36,601 bases of DNA from Paramicrosporidium saccamoebae (lineage: Eukaryota > Rozellomycota), in contig MTSL01000174.1 in assembly GCA_002794465.1 (NCBI GenBank), positions 1-36,601 of the forward strand, given 5' to 3'. The notes beneath the pieces were generated by a model, which saw only the letters and a program-made list of their open reading frames with translations, was not told the DNA's origin and ran no database searches. Below are positions 1 through 8,113 of this stretch, piece after piece. Every line of letters starts with the position of its first letter. Within the stretch, counting starts at the first letter, position 1. Made by a program: the position numbers and the translations under genes.

Positions 1-258
1 TTTGGAAAGTCGCCCGAGTGGGTCGTCTACCACGAGCTCGTCCTTACCAGTCGCGAGTACATGCGCCAGGTGACGACCATTGAGCCCAAATGGCTGGCCG
101 AGGTAGCGCCCTCTTATTTCCAACTTGGTGATCCTCGAGAGCTGAGTCGCAAGAAAAAGGACGAAAAGATTGTTCCCCTGCACAGCAAACACGAGGCTCC
201 CGATGAATGGCGCCTATCCAAACGAAAGAGCTACTACAAAGGCAGTCGCAACAACTAA
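1..258 (+). CDS. DHX8/PRP22: DEAH-box splicing helicase Prp22/DHX8, C-terminal fragment
   Basis: The open frame enters from the left edge and ends at the TAA at 256-258, giving the last 85 residues. It matches the conserved tail of the Prp22/DHX8 branch of DEAH helicases: [19 protein letters not shown], then a W-L-x-E-x-A-P-x-Y/F-F segment and a short basic end ([14 protein letters not shown]). This tail belongs to the OB-fold/DHX C-terminal region. In the family, Prp22 releases spliced mRNA from the spliceosome in the nucleus by ATP-driven RNA translocation. Helicase motifs lie outside the window, so activity cannot be judged. Prp22 is favoured over Prp2 or Prp16 because of the exact YHELVLT/EYMR and basic-tail pattern. 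The assignment to the DEAH family is secure and the paralogue call is good. Confidence 0.85.
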   Translation, partial: FGKSPEWVVYHELVLTSREYMRQVTTIEPKWLAEVAPSYFQLGDPRELSRKKKDEKIVPLHSKHEAPDEWRLSKRKSYYKGSRNN

Positions 259-576
259 TCCACACCAGTTAGGATTGCGCGTTTAGAAGGTTGGAATCCT
301 TCTATTGGAAATCCTGATGCGTGATTATATTATCTCATAGTGAAACCTTTACTAATAGATTATTGTGAAATATTATGGATCAACAACCTCAATCAAGTCT
401 ACTGATGGAACGGAAAGCTCATTGTTAGAGAACGTGATGCGTTTATAATGAGAACAGGCCTTATTAAATATGGGCCATCTTTTGTAGGGCGGGTTCTTCC
501 ATCCGACCATGGTTGCAAATAGGGGCCAAGATCCCTTAAGCGTAGCGGATGGACTTGACACGGGACAATGATTAGT
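259..576. other. Spacer without a recognised gene
   Basis: This AT-rich gap of 318 bases lies between two convergent genes (the helicase fragment and the minus-strand gene ending at 577). Only short overlapping minus-strand frames of 60-70 codons occur and they resemble nothing I know. I see no RNA gene or repeat here. Confidence 0.5.
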
Positions 577-1525
577 TCATACCGAATCGCCATATGCCAG
601 TTCAAAGTGCTGCAGTGATAATCTGAACATGACCCGGAACACTGCCATCACCTCTAAAACTCGGATTGGGATCAGATCGAGAATTGGGTCGAGCTGTGGC
701 ATGGTACTAGCAAACTCTATTATGACGCGCACATCCTCCTCTCGCACGTCAAGAACTCGGAGCACGCGCTTCCATTCTTCCGGGCGGTCCGAATACCCAC
801 GCTGAAAATCTTGAATCCTGACAGCATTGTACATAACAAGCCCCCATCTGGTGATTCGATCCTCAATAGTGAGATATCCGTCCTGGAACATGTTGATGCG
901 CTGAAAGGCAGCACTAATGCCGTTCGAGAACGAGGCAACGTCAATTCTCCAACGTTGTCCGGGAACGCGCGTTTGGGGTTTAGAGCCGCCTCCCAGCCAG
1001 CCATTGTCCAGGAAATACTTGCGTGGCTCCGGGTAATCTTTATATTTTATGTCTAATCCAATGTTCCAGTAAATGGCGGTTTCTTCAGGAGCAAGGCGGA
1101 TGCCGGTAATACGGCCAAGCTCTTCATCTAACATACTTGGGACCTCGTCTTTTCGAAATGGTTTGTCTGGTAACCTACCGCATCGGTTCTTTTGAAATCC
1201 AAAAGGGTGGACATAGTATAGGATGCTGAACATTCCATCGTTCACCCTATACTGTCTAAAAACCTCATAATTTATACCTTTCCACCGACTCGAATGAATA
1301 CCCACCAAAGTGGTCCACTAGTCTACCCATTCTCCCCAATCGATGGCCGGCGTCTTCTTGGATCGCTCCAAATATCATCTTTTCAAGAAGACACAGGACA
1401 CCCTCCTCTTCTTCAAAGGAATCCGGCTCGAAATCAAAGGCAAGTCTGGCCTCTCTGTATAACTCTTCTTTCACCACTTGATTTGCAGCCCTGTGGTCTA
1501 CGAGAGAGCCAATGTCCTTATTCAT
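577..1525 (-). CDS. Unrecognised protein, two exons
   Basis: I do not recognise this gene. Exon 1 is 1278..1525 and exon 2 is 577..1246, joined across a 31-nt intron (1247..1277) that begins GTATAA and ends TATAG; the join restores one frame of 305 residues. The intron fits the size and borders of the others in the window, and a rival acceptor 9 nt earlier would make a 22-nt intron. The protein is soluble-looking, acidic near the start (EPDSFEEEEG), rich in W and R in the middle, and ends with a hydrophobic stretch around DPILDLIPIRVLEV. There is no signal peptide. The ATG at 1525 is the first in frame, but coding-like sequence (PKPRDWRYI just before it) continues about 30 codons upstream to a stop, so another 5' exon may exist. 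Existence is likely; start and function are open. Confidence 0.55.
1247..1277 (-). other. 31-nt intron (inferred) in the unrecognised gene
   Basis: GTATAA donor, TATAG acceptor. Removal changes the reading frame from the first to the second long open frame. It is inferred from the frame change and from agreement with the other introns here, not from homology. Confidence 0.55.
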
Positions 1526-2221
1526 TATGTACCGCCAGTCTCTTGGCTTGGGGCTGAATGGCGCTTTGATAATTTTCTCAAACTCGGCTACCCATTTTCA
1601 TGATGGACCAATCGATTTGTGGCGTCCCAATACCATTGAACGTTCTACTTCCCTCTATGATGCGGAAACAGACATAAAGGCTGCTTCAATAAATAAGCGG
1701 TGATGGCCTGATATGTAAGTAACCATCTCATTGTAGAACCTGTGTGCTACGTCAAATCAGCTTGTAAAAGTTCAGGGATTGCTAAATTTCCTGTGGTGGA
1801 CTAGCACGCTACGTTTAAGGGGAAACAGACCCTATTTGCAACCATGATCAGACGGAAACATTCGATCCATAGATGGCGGCCCACATTTACCAAAACAAGC
1901 TCTCGCTCAGCGTGTGAGATAAGAGTTTCCTGTAATTAGATTGCTGTAACACCACGGAACACTGGATTGGTGCCGCCACCCAAAAGCGGATAGTTTCTTA
2001 CAGAGTCTTTATTACCTACCTGCATTGCAATACCCATGGATCGGAAGCTCTACTGAATAATAATAGATTTACTTATTTGTCATATCTCGAGAGTAAACGC
2101 GCAGCCAATGACTAACGAGGGATTTATTCGTTACCCCAAGCACAGATCAGTGAATACTTGATAACGCTAATGAATTTATTCGTTACATTGCGCGGGATTC
2201 TAGCACTCGAAACGACTCGAG
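1526..2221. other. Divergent spacer upstream of RAD51
   Basis: About 700 bases between the minus-strand unknown gene and RAD51. The first 90 bases next to 1525 may still hold coding sequence of the unknown gene. The RAD51-proximal part holds a repeated 12-mer and GC-rich boxes listed separately. I see no RNA gene or mobile element. Confidence 0.5.
2097..2196 (+). promoter_or_regulatory. Candidate RAD51 promoter elements
   Basis: Within 125 bases of the RAD51 start there are an ACGCGC box (2097-2102), a CCAAT box (2105-2109), two exact copies of TTTATTCGTTAC (2123-2134 and 2175-2186, 52 bp apart) and TTGCGCGGG (2188-2196). ACGCG and GCGCG cores resemble MBF and E2F sites that drive S-phase genes in fungi and animals. 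The sequence matches are direct; a regulatory role is inference. Confidence 0.35.
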
Positions 2222-3238
2222 ATGTTGGAAGAAGAAACAAACACAATGGAGCAGGCTGAGGAGATGGAGGTGGAGGGACCGACACTCATCCAGAAGCTGG
2301 AAGAGCACGGCATCTCTGCAGTTGACACCAAGAAGCTCATGGAGGCTGGCTACCACACCGTCGAGTCCATCGCATACACGCCCAAAAAGGCACTCCTCCT
2401 CATTAAGGGTATTTCAGAGGCCAAAGCCGACAAGATCATCTGTGAGGCAGCAAAGTTGGTTCCCATGGGCTTTACCACCGCCGCCGAGTTCCATCAGCGT
2501 CGAGCCGAGGTCGTCTTCATCACCAGCGGGTCGCGTGAACTCGACAAACTATTGGGTGGTGGCTTGGAGACGGGCTCTATTACGGAACTGTTTGGGGAAT
2601 TTCGTACTGGAAAGACGCAGCTCTGTCATACACTCGCCGTAACGTGTCAGTTGCCTATTGAGAATGGCGGTGGTGCTGGAAAGTGTCTTTACATTGACAC
2701 GGAGGGTACCTTCCGGCCTGAACGTCTTGAGCCCATTGCTCGTCGCTTCAACTTGAATCCCGACGAAGTCCTCGACAACATTGCTTATGCACGCGCCTAC
2801 AATTCAGACCATCAGACAGCTCTTCTGGCTCAAGCATCCGCCATGATGGCCGAGTCACGATATGCTTTGCTTATTGTTGACAGTGCCACCGCCCTCTATC
2901 GTACCGACTTTGCCGGTCGTGGGGAGCTCTCCGCCCGACAGATGCATTTGGCCCGTTTCCTTCGAAATCTTCTTCGTCTTGCTGACGAGTTTGGTGTTGC
3001 CGTCGTTTTGTCAAATCAGGTGGTAGCGCAGGTGGACGGCGCCAGTGCCATGTTCAATGCCGATCCCAAAAAACCCATTGGAGGGAACATTATGGCCCAT
3101 TCCTCCACCACCAGACTCTATCTGCGAAAGGGAAGAGGTGAGACTAGAATCTGCAAGATTTACGATTCTCCCTGTCTGCCCGAGGCCGAGGCAATGTTTG
3201 CTATTCTTCCTGATGGCATTGGCGATGGTAACGAATAA
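2222..3238 (+). CDS. RAD51: DNA repair recombinase RAD51
   Basis: One uninterrupted exon of 338 residues, the usual RAD51 length. RAD51 coats single-stranded DNA and drives strand exchange in homologous recombination. The N-terminal helix-hairpin-helix domain (about 20-85) contains the [10 protein letters not shown] motif. The linker [14 protein letters not shown] carries the polymerisation motif (FTTA). Walker A is GEFRTGKTQ (125-133) and Walker B is LLIVD (216-220), followed by the ssDNA-binding loops ([29 protein letters not shown]). The C-terminus [13 protein letters not shown] is typical. The sequence is much closer to RAD51 than to DMC1 or the RAD51 paralogues, and no key residue is missing. 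Start at 2222 is the first ATG; in-frame ATGs at codons 9 and 15 are alternatives in the poorly conserved acidic leader. An AATAAA lies 45 nt after the stop. Confidence 0.97.
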   Translation: MLEEETNTMEQAEEMEVEGPTLIQKLEEHGISAVDTKKLMEAGYHTVESIAYTPKKALLLIKGISEAKADKIICEAAKLVPMGFTTAAEFHQRRAEVVFITSGSRELDKLLGGGLETGSITELFGEFRTGKTQLCHTLAVTCQLPIENGGGAGKCLYIDTEGTFRPERLEPIARRFNLNPDEVLDNIAYARAYNSDHQTALLAQASAMMAESRYALLIVDSATALYRTDFAGRGELSARQMHLARFLRNLLRLADEFGVAVVLSNQVVAQVDGASAMFNADPKKPIGGNIMAHSSTTRLYLRKGRGETRICKIYDSPCLPEAEAMFAILPDGIGDGNE

Positions 3239-3282
3239 GTGCAAATGGCTCAAAGAGTGCATTTCAGAATAGTACTCTTTTA

Positions 3283-3288
3283 AATAAA
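3283..3288 (+). terminator. AATAAA poly(A) signal of RAD51
   Basis: An exact AATAAA hexamer 45 nt downstream of the RAD51 stop, in a T- and A-rich context. It is the standard eukaryotic cleavage signal; use here is inferred. Confidence 0.5.
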
Positions 3289-3478
3289 CATGCACTTGGT
3301 ATATGTGTTGCGTGGTGGGGCGGGGCGGGAGTATTACCACGGTGACAATATAAATGAGCGACAGGGAGTTACTAGTTGGTATGGACTCGCCGACCATAGT
3401 GTCCAAACATTGGGGAGTCTATATTTCCGTCTCTCACCCTTGACTCTTCTTCTTTTTATACCTGGGCCAAATACTCAG

Positions 3479-3501
3479 CACCCAGCTAGACATTTCGTTA
3501 C
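3479..3501 (+). repeat. Dispersed 23-base spacer motif, copy A
   Basis: The core CACCCAGCTAG is followed by a T/C-variable stretch and TCGTTAC. It agrees with copy B at 13631-13653 in 20 of 23 positions and more loosely with 23310-23332. Origin unknown. Confidence 0.45.
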
Positions 3502-3555
3502 CTCACCAGGCGGCTCATGCTCCATTAATTAGATCAAACTCGTCACAATAAAAAG

Positions 3556-3671
3556 TGCCCCTGCGGAGGATCGAACTCCGGACTTCGGCGTATCTTAGCA
3601 AGTAAATGCCACCAATCATAAGCAGGTCTTGCCTATAAGCACCGCACTCTAACCGACTGAGTTACAGGGGC
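3556..3671 (-). tRNA. tRNA-Ile (anticodon UAU) with 42-nt intron
   Basis: The minus strand folds as a complete tRNA: acceptor GCCCCTG pairs with CAGGGGC, the D stem is ACTC/GAGT, the anticodon stem is CGGTG/CGCCG with one G-U pair, and the T arm is CGGAG-TTCGATC-CTCCG. The anticodon TAT lies at 3635-3637 (plus coordinates), so the tRNA reads the isoleucine codon AUA. The canonical intron site after position 37 holds 42 nt (3592-3633); removing it leaves a 74-nt tRNA including the discriminator A at 3556. Introns in tRNA-Ile(UAU) are common in fungi and animals. The T arm doubles as the Pol III B box. A run of four Ts begins 2 nt past the discriminator, a normal Pol III stop. The gene sits 35 nt from the end of EXO84 on the same strand. 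Confidence 0.93.
3592..3633 (-). other. Intron of tRNA-Ile(UAU)
   Basis: 42 nt between A37 and A38 of the anticodon loop. Its borders follow from the pairing of the five-base anticodon stem and the 7-nt loop. Confidence 0.85.
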
Positions 3672-3706
3672 TTTGTCGTAGGTGGGGAAATTAATTCATT
3701 TATTGT

Positions 3707-6530
3707 TCATTGACCAAAATCAATGGGATATCTTCGTTGCAGCTCTTGTGCACGTCCTTCGTACCAATTATCGGCCTTGAGTGATGAAGATCCTTTTCCG
3801 TACTTTTCAAGAGCCATTGCAGACAATTTGACGCCTAATTGGGATTCGTTTTGACTTAGGAATGGAGCAGAGGCGAGTAGCAAGAAATGCAAGTCCAACA
3901 ATAACTGCTGCAATCCTTGCGATCCAATATGTGTACTTTTCTCAATCATAGCCGTCATCTCGGCAAGTATGCATTCAAGCAGAGAGGGCATTAAGGATGT
4001 TCTTCGGTCGCCCGAATCGCGCGAAATCTTGCCATATAGCGGAAGCAAGGACACTAACCACGGCGACAAATCCGCCTCGTTTTCCATATTGCCCTCAGAT
4101 GCCAAGGACAGCTCTGGGACCATTCGCTTTGCAGTCTGCTCCGCAAACATGCGCTCCATTGCCCCAATTGTCGCATCCAAGCGGGCAAAAAGTCGGGCGG
4201 CATCGGCAAATGGTCGGTTAAAGCGTTCCTCGAGTTGTCGGGTGAGCGAGGGGAGGAATGAAGAGGAGATGAAGGAGAGATTGGCAATGATGTTAAGATT
4301 GGCAGTGGCAGGGATGGTGGAGTAGGTACGCTGGAGGAGTCCAGTGGCGTAGTTTTCAATGAGCGATGTCAGTCGCGTGACAAGGACTTCACTCGTTTCA
4401 TCCAATAACAATGGCTCCACGTCATTGAGGAAATCCACAACAATCCGATAGAATTGGACTGTTGAAATGGTAATCCCTGCTACACCATGGGCATTAAAGT
4501 CGGATTGCTGGCGGGCAGCCTCCACCTTGTCCTCCAAAAAGTCATCCTCGCTCAACGCCTCCTTTACCTTTTCCTCGCATTGGCTCTGATAGCCGAGGAG
4601 ACAGTGGTTAATGTGCGGCATTAGCTGATCGTCCAAATAAAAGTTGAAATCCAAACCAATGGAGCGCAGACTGGAACATTGGCGACGCGCGATGGAGACA
4701 CAATCGCCAATCAGACGGAAATCAATGTCATTTCCCTTGAACACTTGTTTGACAATCATGTTGACATAATGATTAATTTCCAGCTTGACCCAAAACACAA
4801 ACCCTATTCCGTCAGATACCACGGCAAGACTACCGGCAGTCATAGTGTGATCCTTGAACGACGACACGTACCAATCGGCAGAGGCGCTAATGCTGCTAAA
4901 AGTGGCAAATCCAATATCATTCACCGTCTTGGCCACGTCCCCCACATACCGCAAATGTCTACAAAAGATAATGTGCCATTGGTGTCACGATACTTTGTGC
5001 GCTCTTTGATAAAATCACTGCGAGCTGCCAGAAACTTTTCGCGAGCCTCGTCAGGGAATCCAAGCACAACCAATCGTTGGATATGCTTTGACATGGCCTC
5101 TTTTCCGATAATCAGATCAGAAATTTCATGATAGAGATAGTTTGCCAGCTTGGTTACTTGGTTCTGCAATCGCTGATTCAAAATGTGTAGAGATGAGGCT
5201 CGTGGATCCATCTGAGCAATTTCATACTTGATTTTGTCGACAATCTCCACTGCCTTATCGTAGTGGCATTTGTCAGTGTCTTCGTTCAGTTCATCCAACA
5301 GTCCCAGCATACCGCCAAACTTTTCAGGCGAAACATCGGGAAAGGGAGCGTCCATAGACTTTTTAACGACTGAAGATATGTTGGACGGACGACGACGGTG
5401 GGATCCGGCCGTGTCCTTGGGAGACTTGACACGCACGGGGACTGGGCTTGGAGACGAGGGCGCCGGCGGCAAATCAGTCTGGGCTTGCTGGGTTTTTCTT
5501 ATTTGCTGCAGCCAAAGCCGTTTTCCTGCAACATTTTCAGTCATTAAAATGACTTTTTCTCCTCCACGCACCACCTCGATTGCGTTTGAGAGATCTACAC
5601 CAATCATGGACAGGTGAAAGGGTTTACGTTTTGAATCGGGAAGATCAGTAATGGCAACTTCATTAATAAGCCACAATCTTTCAATCGACAATTTTTTTGA
5701 CGATCCCCCGCCAAGAGGTAATCGTGTCTTTTTGGCTGAGGCCATGGCAATTGAGTCATTAAAAAGGTACAGGGTGATGGATTTGGGGCTTGATGATCCT
5801 ACAATTTCGGTAATCCCACTTCCTTCAAAAACTACAAATCTCTCCAGCGTCATGTATTTCTAAGCTCATATTAACAATGGGTGGGGAGAGTACTTCAAAA
5901 TCAGTGATAGTCTCCACTAGGGACAGCATCTTTTGCCGTCTCCCTTCAATATCTGCATCACTAGTTGTTTTGGAAGGTACAACCTGCTGTTGTTGCTGCA
6001 CGGTAATTTCCGCGGGTTCTTCCTCCTCTTCCTGTTCCTGTGTCTCTTCTACAAACATTACCAACCATCCACTCGGCCATACCAAAGGAGACGAAATCAG
6101 CAACACCGGCAGAGCTAACCAAGGCGTTGGCCGCCGACCTCAATGCGCTCTGGATCCCCCTCAGCTCATTTAATCCACCCTCAAACTCCATGATACCCTT
6201 TCCCACCTCCAGAAATTCGCCATGGTTCTTCCACACAGCCCTCTGCAACTCTGACACACTCTTCTCACATGCCGCTGTCAGACTCCGTAGGGCACCCTGT
6301 ACTGCCTCGTCAGTGTCCGCTTCCATCGTGCTCTTTAGATAGACCTCGGGGCGGTAATTCTCGGCGGCGAAGCTGGCCACGTCGAGACGAAGCGAAGCCC
6401 GCCGGTTGGCGAGGGCTTGACGACGGTTTCCATGGTCTGTGCCAGCAGCAAAGGAAACGGGCGGTTTAGCACCCGTGGGAGAGTGGGCAGGACTTTTTCT
6501 AGATGTCTTGAATGATTGTGGACTGTCCAT
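3707..6530 (-). CDS. EXO84/EXOC8: Exocyst complex subunit EXO84
   Basis: Four exons: 6083..6530, 5894..6048, 4994..5859 and 3707..4958, joined by introns of 34, 34 and 35 nt; the joins give one frame of 906 residues. EXO84 is one of eight exocyst subunits that tether secretory vesicles to the plasma membrane. The N-terminal Vps51/Exo84 coiled-coil (about 55-145) shows F-x-x-E-x-Y-x-P-E-V-Y-L. An acidic linker with a polyglutamine run follows. A PH domain starts near 200 (MTLERFVVFEGSG, LYLFNDSIAMAS) and ends about 330. A Ser/Pro-rich stretch then leads to the helical C-terminal region (MLGLLDELNEDTDKCHYDKAVEIV onward is helical in character). Splicing at the third intron yields ERTKHLRYVGDVAKTVNDIG, the expected Exo84 core signature. 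It is longer than human EXOC8 or yeast Exo84, with extra length in the linkers and C-terminus. AATAAA lies a few bases past the stop. Confidence 0.9.
4959..4993 (-). other. 35-nt intron 3 of EXO84
   Basis: GTATCG donor, TTGTAG acceptor. Removing it restores the conserved core across two frames. Confidence 0.85.
5860..5893 (-). other. 34-nt intron 2 of EXO84
   Basis: GTACTC donor, GCTTAG acceptor, TTAAT upstream of the acceptor. Removing it joins the linker to the first strand of the PH domain. Confidence 0.8.
6049..6082 (-). other. 34-nt intron 1 of EXO84
   Basis: GTATGG donor, TTGTAG acceptor, with TAAT as a possible branch point. Removing it joins the N-terminal coiled-coil frame to the acidic linker frame. 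Confidence 0.8.
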
Positions 6531-6957
6531 CCAATTGAATTTAGTTGGTTAACAGATTTGCTGGCCCAAGAGTCTATGGCATGATTTCATTCTATGCATT
6601 GATGTTACGCGGCAATGTCAAAATGTTTATTTCTCGGGTGAATATCATGGCCGCAGTTATAGTTCAAGGGCCAGTCACTAATCCAAACTCAGTCACTCGC
6701 TCCTCTGCTATAGGAGTCTATCACTACAATTATCGTCTCTAATGTATGAACAGTTTTGTATCCAATATGTTAGAAATTATTCCCAGGTTGTGACAATCTC
6801 ACGAAGAATATTGTCAAGTAATTCGGGCTGCGACTATCACTCAATGGTGGCTGCGGTAACCATCACATCTACCCGCACTCATGATAATAGTAACTGTCTT
6901 GTATTTGCAAAGATTTCCATACCAAATCCAGTATTCTGATACCGTGGATAGCTAGCA
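6531..6957. other. Divergent spacer between EXO84 and capping protein beta
   Basis: 427 bases that must hold both promoters. Short plus-strand frames of about 65 codons have no convincing features. I see no repeat or RNA gene. Confidence 0.5.
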
Positions 6958-7899
6958 ATGTGTCATCCAATAAATATTGAAGCCGCGGTTGCAATTATAA
7001 TGTCAGCCACTGCAAGCACGCCCACCACGCCCACAACACCCACCACGCCTGCAGCTCTAACAGAAATCGGCTCATTGGAAGCCGCACTTGACCTCCTCCG
7101 TCGTCTTCCCCCACAGAACATTTCCACAAACCTGCTGCGGCTCCTTCGCCTGCTCCCCCACCATACCGCGTCTCTCCTAAACACTGTCGACCTGCCCACC
7201 AAGCCCGCAGTTTGTCCTGTCACGTCGCGCGAATACCTCGTTTGCGACTATAATCGCGACGGCGACAGTTACCGGTCTCCATGGAGCGGCGATTATGACC
7301 CACCGACTGAGGGGCTGAAGCCGTCTGAAGAGCGTCGCAAACTGGAGGTCGTTGCAAATGAGGCTTTTGATACGTACAGGAGCCTTTATTACGAAGGGGG
7401 CGTGTCTAGTGTATATGTGTGGGATGTGCCAGAGGGCGGCTTTATGGCCGCCGTGCTGATTAAAAAGGAGACAGAGGCAGAAGGTCTGCGGGGCGGACAA
7501 TGGGACGCAATCCACGTCATCGAGGTTAGTGTTGCTGACAACAATGCAACTTATAAGCTCACCACCACGGTCATTCTGCATTTGGATTCTGTGGTGCCAA
7601 AATTGGACGAATTCATGCTCGCCGGAAGCATCACTCGCCAAAGTGAGCAGACTATCCCGTTGAGCACTTCTTCCAACTCGGAGCATGTCGCCAACATGGG
7701 ACGACTTGTGGAGGAGATGGAATCGCGGATGCGTAACAATCTTCAGGAGATTTACTTTGGAAAGACGCACGATTTGGTCAATGAAATTAGACCAGTGATG
7801 CCGGCAGGATTCCTGAGACAGCAGGCTGACTTGCAGCGAGAGATGGCTGGCCGTCTCGCCGGGTCTTTGAATCTTCGATCAAGCAGAACTGAGGGCTGA
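6958..7899 (+). CDS. CAPZB/CAP2: F-actin capping protein subunit beta
   Basis: A single exon of 313 residues. Capping protein beta pairs with the alpha subunit and blocks barbed ends of actin filaments. The conserved start of the fold, ALDLLRRLPPQNI, is at about 43-55. The family signature CDYNRDGDSYRSPWS follows near 98, with FEGGVSSVY-type sequence (here YYEGGVSSVYVWD) and VEEMESRMRNNLQEIYFGKT near the C-terminus. The C-terminal tentacle is present. An N-terminal leader absent from typical homologues contains a TPTTPTTPTTP repeat, encoded by a 9-bp DNA repeat. The ATG at 6958 gives the longest form; the ATG at 7000 (MSATAS) would remove 14 residues and looks more like a usual capping-protein start. 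No intron is needed. Confidence 0.95.
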   Translation: MCHPINIEAAVAIIMSATASTPTTPTTPTTPAALTEIGSLEAALDLLRRLPPQNISTNLLRLLRLLPHHTASLLNTVDLPTKPAVCPVTSREYLVCDYNRDGDSYRSPWSGDYDPPTEGLKPSEERRKLEVVANEAFDTYRSLYYEGGVSSVYVWDVPEGGFMAAVLIKKETEAEGLRGGQWDAIHVIEVSVADNNATYKLTTTVILHLDSVVPKLDEFMLAGSITRQSEQTIPLSTSSNSEHVANMGRLVEEMESRMRNNLQEIYFGKTHDLVNEIRPVMPAGFLRQQADLQREMAGRLAGSLNLRSSRTEG

Positions 7900-7920
7900 A
7901 GCTGTGCAAGTAACGGACAG

Positions 7921-8027
7921 GTTATATAAAATACTGTAATATTATGGGACTAACAGAGCTAATATGGCTACTAATTTTGTGGATTGACCCGGATTCACAT
8001 GCTTCCCAAGGGCTTTGATTAAGCAAA
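7921..8027. repeat. Decayed duplicate of the ArgRS 3' end and its downstream flank
   Basis: This stretch aligns with 8041-8145 at roughly 75-80 percent identity with a one-base gap. Shared blocks include ACTAACAGAGC, GGATTGAC/AAATTGAC and GTTCACATG/ATTCACATG. The second copy holds the ArgRS stop codon and last codons (minus strand), so the first copy is a diverged tandem duplicate of the gene's end plus 3' flank. It lies between the stops of two convergent genes. Confidence 0.75.
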
Positions 8028-8113
8028 ACTATAAGGACGAGTTTATAAAATAGTGTAATATTGTGGAACTAACAGAGCCAATGTGGCTATCGATTTTATA
8101 AATTGACGCGGGT

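Larger units (their letters stand above)
3239..3555. other. Spacer between RAD51 and tRNA-Ile
   Basis: It holds the RAD51 poly(A) signal, a G-rich run near 3316-3330, and one copy of a 23-base motif (3479-3501) that recurs in two other spacers. No further gene is evident. Confidence 0.5.

Noticed and set aside
1256-1277. 22-nt intron in the unknown gene
   Set aside because: It keeps the frame too, but it would be well below the 28-35 nt range; an acceptor 9 nt further gives 31 nt with a standard TAG.
6049-6061. 13- or 17-nt introns at the first EXO84 junction
   Set aside because: Closer GT sites exist, but the 34-nt choice has a GTA donor, restores the frame and fits all other introns.
7177-7770. 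197-codon open frame antisense to capping protein beta
   Set aside because: Capping protein beta on the plus strand has full family homology; the antisense frame has none.
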